Of a DNA stretch of 64,000 nucleotides, positions 42,770 through 51,620 are shown piece by piece. Numbering within the stretch: the first letter of the stretch is position 1; each line of letters starts with the position of its first letter. Source of the DNA: CAZZBM01 sp964652255 (GTDB lineage: Bacteria; Bdellovibrionota; Bacteriovoracia; Bacteriovoracales; CAZZBM01); the NCBI GenBank assembly GCA_964652255.1, contig CAZZBM010000001.1, forward strand, positions 372,001-436,000, read 5' to 3'. The notes beneath the pieces are model-generated. The model was given only the letters and a program-made list of their open reading frames with translations. It ran no database searches and was not told the DNA's origin. A program made the position numbers and the translations under genes.

Positions 42770-42922
42770 ATGGGTCAAACCTTTGTAGAATTCATTACTC
42801 TTGTTGTTATTATCGCTTCTATTTGTTTGACTTCTTTTAAATTAATGCAAGGTGAAATTGGGACTATTTGGAAGACAACAGCTCAATATCACTCAGAAGA
42901 ACCTTTAATTTTTAAGAAATAA
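42770..42922 (+). CDS. 50-residue pilin-like (TadE/Flp-type) microprotein
   Basis: A short gene directly after priA (9-base gap): MGQTFVEFITLVVIIASICL, then a polar tail ending FKK. The start resembles the class III/TadE-type prepilin site, with Gly 2 before the cut, Glu at +5 and a long hydrophobic helix (about 8-25). No other pilus gene is in the window. The last 18 bases overlap the convergent radA gene. It may be a pseudopilin or an unrelated single-helix membrane peptide. Confidence 0.6.
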   Translation: MGQTFVEFITLVVIIASICLTSFKLMQGEIGTIWKTTAQYHSEEPLIFKK

Positions 42923-44209
42923 TTTTTTTAAATCTCTGACATGCTTTAAATAGATTTGCTCAATAGCATTATTATTCTTACTATAAGGACCTTCAGGTAA
43001 GTAAATTTTTTGAAAACCTAAAGTAGTGAGTTCCTTTAATCTATTTTGAACATTTTTTAAAGGAAGAAGTTCCCCCGTTAAACCCACTTCACCTAAAAAA
43101 ATATGTTTTCTTCTTAAAGGCTTTTGATAAAAAGAACTTAAAATACTTATCATCACAGCTAGATCAGACTCTCTTGATTGTAGTTTAATACCACCTACAA
43201 CATTAAGATAAATTTCTTGAAAAACCAAAGGAATATGAAAGTATTTTTCCAAAACAGCAACCAGTAAAGATAATCTATTCTGATCTAAGCCTTGGCATAT
43301 TCTTCTTCCTGGAACATGTTTATTTTCTACAACTAAAGATTGTACTTCTATTAAAAAAACTCTTTGTCCTTCTAAAAGACAAGTTGAAGCATGTCCATAG
43401 GTGGATTGCTGATCTTCCATGGGTGTCATTAAAGACTTAGAAACTTCTTTAAGTCCTTCAGAAGTCATTTCAAATAAACCCAACTCTTCTAAATGACCAA
43501 AACGATTTTTATAAGATCTTAGTGTTCTTAATGTTTCTTCCTTTTCTCCTTCAAAATAAAAAACACCATCAACCATATGTTCAACTAATTTTGGTCCAGC
43601 AATAGCACCATCTTTTGTAATATGACCAATTAAGAAAGCTGTAATTTGATGATGTTTTAAAAATTCTACTAATTCAAAAATAACTTCCTTAAGCTGCTGA
43701 TTAGAGCCATAAATAAGATTAGAATTTTTTGATAGAGTAGTTTGTATAGAGTCTAAAAAAAGAACTTCTATTTTATTTTCTATTAAATGATCTTTTATGT
43801 TTTCTAAGTAGTTTTCATGTAGAAAATAAAAAGGACCTTCTAATTTCAGTCTCTTATACCTTGAAAGAACTTGTTGTTCTGATTCTTCTCCGCTCACATA
43901 TAAGACTTTTTTTTGAAAAGAAAAATCGTTAGCTAAATAAAGAAGTAGCGTGCTTTTTCCAACTCCAGGAGGACCACTAATTAAATTAATAGAAGAAGTC
44001 ATAATACCAGAACCAAAAACTCTGTTCACTTCTTCAGAAGAAGAAATCAATCTAATCTCTTTTTCTAATTCTAAATTTTTTAAAGATACTAAAGATTTTT
44101 TTATTTGAATTTTTGACTTTTTTTCTTCAAAAGGTTCGCCACATTTGGGACAAAGTGCGTACCATTTTTTAGATTCAAAAGAACAAGAAGAACAAATATA
44201 ATTTGTCAT
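42905..44209 (-). CDS. radA: DNA repair protein RadA/Sms
   Basis: RecA-related branch-migration helicase. 434 residues, a normal length. An N-terminal zinc finger CSSCSFESKKWYALCPKC, the Walker A GPPGVGKSTLLLYLA (about 79-93), the RadA signature KNRFG, and a C-terminal Lon-like domain (SDLAVMISILSSFYQKPLRR, FLGEVGLTGELLPL). It overlaps ligA by four bases (ATGA). The C-terminus is encoded across the end of the pilin-like gene. Confidence 0.95.
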   Translation of the reverse strand: MTNYICSSCSFESKKWYALCPKCGEPFEEKKSKIQIKKSLVSLKNLELEKEIRLISSSEEVNRVFGSGIMTSSINLISGPPGVGKSTLLLYLANDFSFQKKVLYVSGEESEQQVLSRYKRLKLEGPFYFLHENYLENIKDHLIENKIEVLFLDSIQTTLSKNSNLIYGSNQQLKEVIFELVEFLKHHQITAFLIGHITKDGAIAGPKLVEHMVDGVFYFEGEKEETLRTLRSYKNRFGHLEELGLFEMTSEGLKEVSKSLMTPMEDQQSTYGHASTCLLEGQRVFLIEVQSLVVENKHVPGRRICQGLDQNRLSLLVAVLEKYFHIPLVFQEIYLNVVGGIKLQSRESDLAVMISILSSFYQKPLRRKHIFLGEVGLTGELLPLKNVQNRLKELTTLGFQKIYLPEGPYSKNNNAIEQIYLKHVRDLKKLFLKN

Positions 44210-46014
44210 AGCATTTTTTTTAGTTGTTCTTCATCAATAACTTTAATACCTTTTTTTTTAGCTTCTTGGCTTTTTTTAGAACCCAAATCTTCATTCATAA
44301 CTAAAAAATTTGTTTCTTGAGTAATTTGATTTTGTAAAAACCAACCTTTTTTCTCTATCATGTTTTTATAATAAGAACGAGGGCTTGATGTTTTACCTGT
44401 AATAACAATATTAAGTCCATTTTTCTCTTTCTTGATAAAAGTAAAATAAGAACTCATTTTTTTAATGATATCTTTCTTTTTTTCTCTAGAAGAGAGAAAA
44501 TCATGAGTCTTCTTCTCATCAAAGCCTGGAATAAGAAGAAGATCTTCTTTTTTTAAAGAAAAAAAATCTTGCAGTGTTTCAATTTGAAGTTTTTTTAAAC
44601 TTTCTAATCCCATAGACTTAAGACCAAAAGCTGTTAAAAACTTTAACAAAGAAGTCTTCTTTATAGCCTCTAAAGACATCTTCATCTTATCTGCTAAAAG
44701 ATATTTAACCTGAGGAATAGCAAGAAAGTCTTTTCTATCTAAAGTTATTAAATCTTGTAAGGATTTAATAACTTTATTATGAACCAAAAATTCTAGTCGT
44801 TTTTTTCCAAAATTTTCTAAATTCATTTTTTCAGAAAAAAAAATAACTTCTTGCAAAAATTTTTCTTCACAAGAATCATTTAAACAAATTAACCTCACTC
44901 CATCATCAGTAAGCTTTTGCAAACATTTTGGACATTTTTTTGGTAAAAAAAATTCATTTTTACTAGATTTAACAAGAGATAAAAACTTTGGAATTACTTC
45001 ACCAGAACGAACAATTTCAATTTCATCTCCTTCCTTTAATTGAAAAGATTCTACTAGTTTTTTATGGTGTAATGAAACCTTACTAATTTCTCCTCCTGAA
45101 AGAAAAACTGGTTCTATATTTCCAACAGGTGTTACAACACCAGTACGACCTACTTGCCATTCTATAAAGTTTAATTTTGTAACCTTTGTTTCTCCTTGAA
45201 GTTTATAACTAATTTTATAACGAGGATGATGAGATGTTGAACCTAAGTCATGTAATTTTAAATCATTGTAAACAAAAACAAGACCATCTACAGGAATAAG
45301 ATTATCTTCTAAAGCTTCTTTAAATTCTTCTACAAAAAGATTAATATCTTTATCTTTTTGAGCAAGACCTAAAAAAGGAGTTTCAAATTTTTCTTCCTTT
45401 AAAAAGTTAAACTTTTCCTCCTCTTTGATCATTTTTGGTCCAAAACAATCATAAGCAATAAGACTTAAGTAAGAAGCGTAATCTTGTTGATATTTTCTTT
45501 TAATTAAACCAGCTGCAACATTTCTTTGAGATTTAATCTCTAAACCTAATTCTCTTAATTGATAAAAACTTTTCTCAGAACAAAAAATTTCTGCTCGAAT
45601 TTCTTGAATATTCTTGTTTTTTAACACCTTAGGAAAATGAATTTTTTTAACATTCTCTGTAACATCTTCTCCAAAAAAACCATCTCCTCTTGTTCTTCCG
45701 CTAACAAAAATACCCTTTTCATAAATAAGAGAAATAGCTAGACCATCTACTTTATATAAAACAAGAATCTCCCCTTTTTTTAAAAAACTTTTAATATCTT
45801 TAAGATCATAAGTCTTATCTAAAGATAACATAGGTCGTTTATGTTCTAATTGACCCTTTAAACCACCTACTTTTTTAAAAAATTCATGATTAGGATTAAT
45901 CTTTTTAAGTTGTTTTTCTAAAATATCATATTCTTCATCTGAAACAAGAGCTTTTCCTTCATAATAAGCTTTTTGATACTTCGTGAGAAGTTCCACTAAC
46001 TTCTTTTGATCCAT
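44206..46014 (-). CDS. ligA: NAD-dependent DNA ligase
   Basis: Seals nicks in replication and repair. 602 residues against the usual 660-700. The adenylated lysine is K88 in LYKVDGLAISL, about 27 residues earlier than in E. coli because the N-terminal Ia domain is trimmed. An OB fold, a four-Cys zinc finger (CPKC and CLNDSC), a shortened helix-hairpin-helix region and a C-terminal BRCT domain (NIVITGKTSSPRSYYKNMI) follow. Its first 56 bases overlap the 3' end of the hypothetical gene at 45959. Confidence 0.95.
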   Translation of the reverse strand: MDQKKLVELLTKYQKAYYEGKALVSDEEYDILEKQLKKINPNHEFFKKVGGLKGQLEHKRPMLSLDKTYDLKDIKSFLKKGEILVLYKVDGLAISLIYEKGIFVSGRTRGDGFFGEDVTENVKKIHFPKVLKNKNIQEIRAEIFCSEKSFYQLRELGLEIKSQRNVAAGLIKRKYQQDYASYLSLIAYDCFGPKMIKEEEKFNFLKEEKFETPFLGLAQKDKDINLFVEEFKEALEDNLIPVDGLVFVYNDLKLHDLGSTSHHPRYKISYKLQGETKVTKLNFIEWQVGRTGVVTPVGNIEPVFLSGGEISKVSLHHKKLVESFQLKEGDEIEIVRSGEVIPKFLSLVKSSKNEFFLPKKCPKCLQKLTDDGVRLICLNDSCEEKFLQEVIFFSEKMNLENFGKKRLEFLVHNKVIKSLQDLITLDRKDFLAIPQVKYLLADKMKMSLEAIKKTSLLKFLTAFGLKSMGLESLKKLQIETLQDFFSLKKEDLLLIPGFDEKKTHDFLSSREKKKDIIKKMSSYFTFIKKEKNGLNIVITGKTSSPRSYYKNMIEKKGWFLQNQITQETNFLVMNEDLGSKKSQEAKKKGIKVIDEEQLKKML

Positions 46015-46900
46015 ACACTTTTAATAAAGTATATCTTTGTAAAAGACAAGGAAAGTATCTTGATTCTTCGTTAATGATTATGTTTTTCATTCCTTCTTCA
46101 TAACCTATTAAAATTAATCTTTTTTCATCAGTCCCTTCTAAGATATGAAGATTTTGATTTTTTAAAAAATAACTATTCACGACCCCTTGAAACTCTACAA
46201 CACAAGCTTCCTCTAAATAAGAAGAAATGCCAAAATGATCTATTTTTTGTCCAGAAAAAGGAAGTTCTATGAAAAATGTTTTATCATAAGCATAAATAGG
46301 CAGCTCATGAAAAGATTCTAAAAGTTTAGAATGAAAATTTTGACCTGTAAGAGAGTTTTTAAAAGACAAGTGAAGAATTTCCCCTAGGGGACCTTTAAGG
46401 TCTAAATTCACTTTTCTATGTTCTGAAAGAGTTAAATCCAACTGCAATGTTTTACCTTCTTCAATATAAACTAAAACTCTTTGCTCTTGATATCCAACAA
46501 AGTAAAAACCCTTTTCTAAATTTAATAATTGCCAAGAATACTCTTCATTGTTTCTTTCAAAATTTTGATTAAACAAATGAAAATCTTTATTAAGTTCTTG
46601 TTCTTTTAGATTCCATAAAGTTATTTTTTTAGAAGAAGAGATCAGTAAAAAACCATTGTTATAGCTTAAAGGAAAAGAATTTAAATCTAAATAAAACAAA
46701 GAAGAAAGATTTTGATAAGTTGTTGTTGGATAATAACTTTGAGATTCATTAAAATTATTTTTTTCTACTTTAAAATTATCTTTTTTTAATAAAAATTTTT
46801 CTATGACTACAGTGGGATTTTCTTTAACAATAGAAGTTTCTCTATAAAAAGAATTCAAAATATCATCTAATAATTGACTTGAGGCTAAAAGAAAAAACAT
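45959..46900 (-). CDS. Hypothetical secreted protein overlapping ligA
   Basis: 313 residues, family not recognised. MFFLLASSQLLDDILNSFYR gives a weak hydrophobic start. The rest is beta-rich with repeated aromatic strands and no recognised motif. It lies between atpC (50 bases downstream of it in transcription order) and ligA, which it overlaps by 56 bases, so the last 18 residues are read in a different frame from the start of LigA. It is part of the long minus-strand operon. Confidence 0.6.
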   Translation of the reverse strand: MFFLLASSQLLDDILNSFYRETSIVKENPTVVIEKFLLKKDNFKVEKNNFNESQSYYPTTTYQNLSSLFYLDLNSFPLSYNNGFLLISSSKKITLWNLKEQELNKDFHLFNQNFERNNEEYSWQLLNLEKGFYFVGYQEQRVLVYIEEGKTLQLDLTLSEHRKVNLDLKGPLGEILHLSFKNSLTGQNFHSKLLESFHELPIYAYDKTFFIELPFSGQKIDHFGISSYLEEACVVEFQGVVNSYFLKNQNLHILEGTDEKRLILIGYEEGMKNIIINEESRYFPCLLQRYTLLKVYGSKEVSGTSHEVSKSLL

Positions 46901-46950
46901 AGCTTTATTTTAAAAGAAAATATCTTTTTTTTTTTAAAAGAAATTTTTGA

Positions 46951-47178
46951 CTAGAGAATTTTTTCTGCTAAAAAATAGATCTCATTTTTAAAAATTTTTA
47001 AAAGACCTTCTTCTAAAACAATGTCTTTATCTAAAAAAAAAGAAGCCTTTTTAAAAACTCTTTCTAAATCAGCATGTTCTTCACCTATTTGTAATTCCTC
47101 TTCATCAAGGAGAATCTTAAGGGATGAGATATCTTTTTGAAGATAATTTTTTTGAGGACTTGCTATATGAATTTTCAT
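46951..47178 (-). CDS. atpC: ATP synthase epsilon subunit, beta-sandwich domain only
   Basis: Epsilon of F1, which links gamma to the c ring. Only 75 residues against about 135, matching the N-terminal beta-sandwich (MKIHIASPQKNYLQKD, GEEHADLERVFKKASFF, LLKIFKNEIYFLAEKI). The two C-terminal helices that inhibit ATP hydrolysis in other bacteria are absent. The ATG overlaps the atpD stop. No frameshift is evident downstream, so the truncation looks genuine. Confidence 0.85.
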   Translation of the reverse strand: MKIHIASPQKNYLQKDISSLKILLDEEELQIGEEHADLERVFKKASFFLDKDIVLEEGLLKIFKNEIYFLAEKIL

Positions 47179-48572
47179 AGTTTTTTACTTTTTTCGTAAG
47201 CATCATCTATTGTTCCCACTAAAAGAAAAGCTTGTTCTGGTAAATGATCAACCTCTCCTTCTAAAATGGCTTGAAATCCTCGAATAGTTTCTTCGATAGA
47301 AACAAATTTTCCAGCAATTCCTGTAAAATTTTCAGCCACTTGAAAAGGTTGAGATAAAAATCTCTGAACTTTTCTAGCTCTATAAACTAAAATTTTATCC
47401 TCTGGAGATAATTCTTCCATTCCTAAAATAGCAATAATATCTTGTAGTTCTTTATATCGCTGTAAAACCTTTCTTACTCTTTGAGCTGTATTAAAATGAT
47501 CATCACCAACAATATCTGGCGTTAATATAGTTGAAGAAGAAACAAGAGGATCAACGGCTGGATAAATTCCTAATTCCACAATTTTTCTTGAAAGCTCTGT
47601 TGTTGCATCTAAATGAGTAAAAGTGGTTGCAGGAGCAGGATCAGTATAATCATCGGCTGGCACGAATACTGCTTGAATAGAAGTAATAGAACCCTTTTTT
47701 GTTGAAGTAATCCTTTCTTGCATTTGACCCATTTCTGTTGCTAAAGTGGGCTGATAACCAACAGCTGAAGGAATTCTCCCTAAGAGAGCTGATAATTCAG
47801 AACCAGCTTGAGTAAAACGAAAAATATTATCAATAAAAAAAAGAATATCTTGATTCTCTTCATCTCTAAAATATTCAGCTAAACTAAGTCCTGTTAACGC
47901 CACTCTTAATCTTGCTCCAGGAGGTTCATTCATTTGACCAAAAACAAGAGAAGTTTTATCTAACACTCCAGATTCTTTCATTTCTTGGTATAAATCTTTA
48001 CCTTCCCTAGTTCTCTCCCCTACTCCAGCAAAAACAGATAATCCTCCATGATGAGTAGCAATATTTTTAATAAGTTCCATAATAAGAACAGTCTTACCCA
48101 CCCCGGCCCCACCAAAAAGTCCAATTTTTCCACCTTTTAAATAAGGTGCCATAAGATCTATAACTTTTATTCCTGTATAAAGAGGGGTTTGCTGTGTGGC
48201 TTGGTTCATAAAACTAGGAGCAGATTTATGAATACTGTATTTTTTTTTAGTTTCTATCACCGGCCCACCATCAATAGGACGACCAACAACATCCATCATT
48301 CTTCCTAAGGTTTCTTTTCCTACTGACACATGAATAGGCTGATTCAAAGCTATGACTTTTTGACCTCTTTTTAACCCTTCTGTTGAATCCATAGAAAAGC
48401 ATCTCACTTCATGATCCCCTAAATGAAGAGCAACTTCTAAATAAAGATTTTTTTCTTCCTTTGAAATAAAAGGATTATGAGTCACTAAACACTCTTTAAC
48501 ATCTGGAAGTTTATCTGGAAAATAAACATCTACAATAGGACCTAAAACTTGAATAATTTTTCCTTCACTCAT
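47175..48572 (-). CDS. atpD: ATP synthase beta subunit
   Basis: Catalytic subunit of F1. 465 residues, normal. Walker A GGAGVGKTVLIMEL, the catalytic Glu region GVGERTREGKDLYQEMK, and DNIFRFTQAGSELSALLGR with IPSAVGYQPTLATEMG. Overlaps with atpG (four bases) and atpC (four bases) indicate translational coupling. Confidence 0.98.
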   Translation of the reverse strand: MSEGKIIQVLGPIVDVYFPDKLPDVKECLVTHNPFISKEEKNLYLEVALHLGDHEVRCFSMDSTEGLKRGQKVIALNQPIHVSVGKETLGRMMDVVGRPIDGGPVIETKKKYSIHKSAPSFMNQATQQTPLYTGIKVIDLMAPYLKGGKIGLFGGAGVGKTVLIMELIKNIATHHGGLSVFAGVGERTREGKDLYQEMKESGVLDKTSLVFGQMNEPPGARLRVALTGLSLAEYFRDEENQDILFFIDNIFRFTQAGSELSALLGRIPSAVGYQPTLATEMGQMQERITSTKKGSITSIQAVFVPADDYTDPAPATTFTHLDATTELSRKIVELGIYPAVDPLVSSSTILTPDIVGDDHFNTAQRVRKVLQRYKELQDIIAILGMEELSPEDKILVYRARKVQRFLSQPFQVAENFTGIAGKFVSIEETIRGFQAILEGEVDHLPEQAFLLVGTIDDAYEKSKKL

Positions 48573-49342
48573 CTCATACCTGCCACAATTTCACTAAGCT
48601 CTTTAGTGATTAAACTTTGTCTTAATTTATTCATTTGTCTTTGAATCTTTTTCATTAAATCATCACTATTTTTTTTCATTGTTTCTGTCATCTGCATTCT
48701 TGAAGCCTGTTCAGAAAGCAAAGATTCAGTCCAGTATTCATAAAATCGCCAAAAAAAATACATTTTTTTGATTTTTTCTTCATAATCTAAACCTTCAAAA
48801 AAAACAGGTCTGACATTTCCAACATCTCTTTTAGGAAGAGGCAGAAGTTCGTAACAATCTACTTCTTGTTTTAAAAAATTTTTATATTTTGTAAAACAAA
48901 CTGAAATAGAACTTTTTTCTTCTTTATATTTAGAATAAAGAATTTCTAAAACTTTCTTTAGTTCTTGAAGATTATCTGCAAAAGAATAAAGCTCACCTTC
49001 TAGTTTTGAAAGTAACTTTCCTTTCTTTCCTAAAAAAATAAACTGATCAAATTTTTCTTTTTTTAAGTAATTTTTTAAAAACTTAACAACATTTTGATTA
49101 TAAGCCCCACAAAGACCACGATCAGAAGAAATAATAATCAAAATTTTTTTATTTCTTATTTCTTCTTCTTGAAGAAAAAACTTTGTAGAATCTTCAATGA
49201 GTTTTACAACATTTTTTTGATGATAAAAACTTTGAAGAAGTTGTTGAAACTTCACTGTTGAAATTAAACCAATAGCCTTGGCTACCTTCTTAGTTCCATC
49301 AAGAGCTTTTAATCTTTGTTTGTAAGATTTTGTACTAGGCAT
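48569..49342 (-). CDS. atpG: ATP synthase gamma subunit
   Basis: Rotor shaft of F1. 257 residues, a little shorter than the usual 285-290. It has the N-terminal coiled coil YKQRLKALDGTKKVAKA, the SDRGLCGAYNQNVVKFL motif and the C-terminal SEQASRMQMTETMKKNSDDL. It overlaps atpA by eight bases and atpD by four. Confidence 0.95.
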   Translation of the reverse strand: MPSTKSYKQRLKALDGTKKVAKAIGLISTVKFQQLLQSFYHQKNVVKLIEDSTKFFLQEEEIRNKKILIIISSDRGLCGAYNQNVVKFLKNYLKKEKFDQFIFLGKKGKLLSKLEGELYSFADNLQELKKVLEILYSKYKEEKSSISVCFTKYKNFLKQEVDCYELLPLPKRDVGNVRPVFFEGLDYEEKIKKMYFFWRFYEYWTESLLSEQASRMQMTETMKKNSDDLMKKIQRQMNKLRQSLITKELSEIVAGMR

Positions 49343-50810
49343 GTTTTAAACTTAAAAGATCATTTTTGATATCTTGTGTTAATTCTTTTTTTTCTTTTAT
49401 CTTTTCTAAAAGAGATGTCTTTTCCGTTCTTAAAAGAAGTAGTAAAGATTTTTTCACTTTTTCAATTTCCTTTAGAGCAAATTTATCAAAATAACCATTT
49501 TGAGCTAAAAAGATTAAAACAACTTCTTCTTCAAATTCATAAGGCTCCATGGGATTTTGCTTTAAAAGTTCTACAAATCTTTCACCACGTGCTAATTCTT
49601 TTTTAGTGCTTTCATCTAAATCTGATCCAAATTGAGAAAAAAGAGCTAGTTCTCTATACTGAGCTAAGCTAATTCTTAAAGGACCTGCCACTTGCCTCAT
49701 CGCTTTAATTTGAGCTGAGCCACCTACCCTAGAAACACTTAAACCAACATTGATAGCAGGCTTAATGCCAGAAAAAAATAAATCTGATTCTAAATAAATT
49801 TGACCATCTGTAATAGAAATAACATTCGTAGGAATAAAAGCAGAAACATCTCCCTCTTGAGTTTCCACAATAGGAAGAGCTGTAAGAGACCCACCTGATT
49901 CTAACTTTGAAGAGCGCTCCAGTAATCTTGAGTGAAGATAAAAAATATCTCCAGGATAAGCTTCTCTTCCAGGAGGTCTTTTTAAAATAAGAGATAATTG
50001 TCTGTAAGCCTGAGCATGTTTATTTAAATCATCATAAACAATTAAAGCATGCTCTCCTTTGTCTCTAAAATATTCAGCCATAGCACAAGCAGCATAAGGA
50101 GCTAAAAATTGTAAAGCAGCAGAATCGGAAGCAGAAGCTACAACAATCGTAGTATAAGACAAACAATTTTTTTCTTTTAGCTTTTCATAAATTTGTCTTA
50201 CTGTTGATTGTTTTTGACCAATAGCAACATAAAAACATTTCACACCTTCTTTAGCTTGAGCAACAATAGTATCAAGAGCAATAGTTGTTTTTCCAGTCTT
50301 ACGATCTCCAATAATAAGTTCTCTTTGTCCCCGACCAATAGGAATCATGCTATCAATAGCTAAAATTCCTGTTCTTAACGGTTCATGTACAGATTTTCTA
50401 GACATCACCCCTGGTGCTTTAACTTCAACATTTTGATAAAAATCAGGTTTAATTTCATCTCTTTCATCTAAAGCTTCCCCTAAGGTGTTTAGAACTCTTC
50501 CCAGAAGAGCTTCTCCTACAGGTACTTGAAATAATTTTTTTGTCCTGTAGACTTCACTCCCTTCTTTAGGTTGTTCATCTCTAGCAAGAAGAACAACTCC
50601 AACATAGTCTTGTTCTAAAGAAAGAATAAGACCTTTGATATTGTTTTCAAAAAGAAGAATTTCACCCAAAACAGCTTCTTTTAAACCATAAACAGTAGCA
50701 ACACCATCACCACTACTTAAAACCAAACCTCTTTCTTCAAAAGAAGGTTCAATTTTTAAATCATCAATTTTTTTTTCTAACAAAGAGAGTAATTCTTGAG
50801 TGTTTTTCAT
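49335..50810 (-). CDS. atpA: ATP synthase alpha subunit
   Basis: Non-catalytic nucleotide-binding subunit of F1. 491 residues, close to the usual 500-513. Walker A GDRKTGKTTIALDTI, IGRGQRELIIGDR, VDDLNKHAQAYRQLS-like stretch (YDDLNKHAQAYRQLS) and the alpha signature PAINVGLSVSRVGG. The ATG overlaps the atpH stop by four bases. Confidence 0.98.
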   Translation of the reverse strand: MKNTQELLSLLEKKIDDLKIEPSFEERGLVLSSGDGVATVYGLKEAVLGEILLFENNIKGLILSLEQDYVGVVLLARDEQPKEGSEVYRTKKLFQVPVGEALLGRVLNTLGEALDERDEIKPDFYQNVEVKAPGVMSRKSVHEPLRTGILAIDSMIPIGRGQRELIIGDRKTGKTTIALDTIVAQAKEGVKCFYVAIGQKQSTVRQIYEKLKEKNCLSYTTIVVASASDSAALQFLAPYAACAMAEYFRDKGEHALIVYDDLNKHAQAYRQLSLILKRPPGREAYPGDIFYLHSRLLERSSKLESGGSLTALPIVETQEGDVSAFIPTNVISITDGQIYLESDLFFSGIKPAINVGLSVSRVGGSAQIKAMRQVAGPLRISLAQYRELALFSQFGSDLDESTKKELARGERFVELLKQNPMEPYEFEEEVVLIFLAQNGYFDKFALKEIEKVKKSLLLLLRTEKTSLLEKIKEKKELTQDIKNDLLSLKHA

Positions 50811-51187
50811 AAATAAGACCTTAAATAACTTATGATTCCTTTAGGAGTTAAATCTAAAACAGTTCCTTGACTGTAAACCTTTAATCCTATTTTGTAAATT
50901 TCTTCTCTCTCTTTAAAGAGATTTTCTTCTAAATCAAGATCTTGAATCATTTTTTCTAAAAAAGAAAAATGATTTTTTTTACAAAGAAAAAGAAGAAAAA
51001 AATAAAGTTTTTCTTCAAGATTCAAATAGGATAGTATCTCTTTTTTATCCTTAAAAAAAACTTCTGGAGAGGAAAGATAAGGGTAAAGTCTATCATAGTA
51101 ATTTTTTATAAATTCTTTAAAATTTTTTTTAAAAATATCATCCTGATTTAAAAGATAATTTTTATAAGTTTTTCTTAAATTGATCAT
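50807..51187 (-). CDS. atpH: Short ATP synthase delta (OSCP) subunit
   Basis: 126 residues against the usual about 178. Identified by its place between the b subunit and atpA and by the end sequence VYSQGTVLDLTPKGIISYLRSYL, which resembles the delta C-terminus; the N-terminal helices (YKNYLLNQDDIFKKNFKEF) are much reduced. It would connect the peripheral stalk to the top of F1. It overlaps the upstream b gene by 26 bases and atpA by four. Confidence 0.75.
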   Translation of the reverse strand: MINLRKTYKNYLLNQDDIFKKNFKEFIKNYYDRLYPYLSSPEVFFKDKKEILSYLNLEEKLYFFLLFLCKKNHFSFLEKMIQDLDLEENLFKEREEIYKIGLKVYSQGTVLDLTPKGIISYLRSYL

Positions 51188-51620
51188 AAACTGTAACCAT
51201 TTTTTTTGAAAAAAGATCCTGTTTCTGTTCTATTTTCAAAAATACTTTTTCTAAAATTTTTTCTTTCAATACTTGCAAAAATACTTTTTCTTGATTTTTT
51301 TCTAAGAAAAACAATCTCTCTTCCAAATCTTTTTTTAAAAAAGAATCATAATCTCTGATTTTTTTATCTAAAGATTCTTTAAATTTTTTAGTAATTCTTG
51401 ACTCTTCTTCTTCTCTTGCAAGAAATCTTGAGTGCATGTTTTCTTTTTCTTTTAAAATCTTTTCTTCTTCTTTTAAAAAATCAAGCCTTTTATTTTTTAA
51501 CAACAAGACCTTGTCTCTACTCTCTTTCAGAAGACTTAATAAAGCTGGAATTATCTTATAAATAATTAAAATAGAAAATAAAAAAACAAATAAAAAAAAA
51601 TTTATAATAATAGGATTCAT
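51162..51620 (-). CDS. atpF: ATP synthase subunit b
   Basis: 152 residues: one N-terminal membrane helix (about 4-25) and a long charged coiled coil (KNKRLDFLKEEEKILKEKEN, LARE, and so on to the C-terminus), the peripheral-stalk b subunit. It overlaps the preceding b-type gene by four bases (ATGA) and atpH by 26 bases. The sequence is not close enough to name b versus b' on its own; position suggests b. Confidence 0.75.
   Translation of the reverse strand: MNPIIINFFLFVFLFSILIIYKIIPALLSLLKESRDKVLLLKNKRLDFLKEEEKILKEKENMHSRFLAREEEESRITKKFKESLDKKIRDYDSFLKKDLEERLFFLEKNQEKVFLQVLKEKILEKVFLKIEQKQDLFSKKMVTVYDQFKKNL

Noticed and set aside
49580..49600. CACGTG core resembling parS
   Set aside because: It lies inside atpA and the flanks do not form the TGTTTCACGTGAAACA palindrome.
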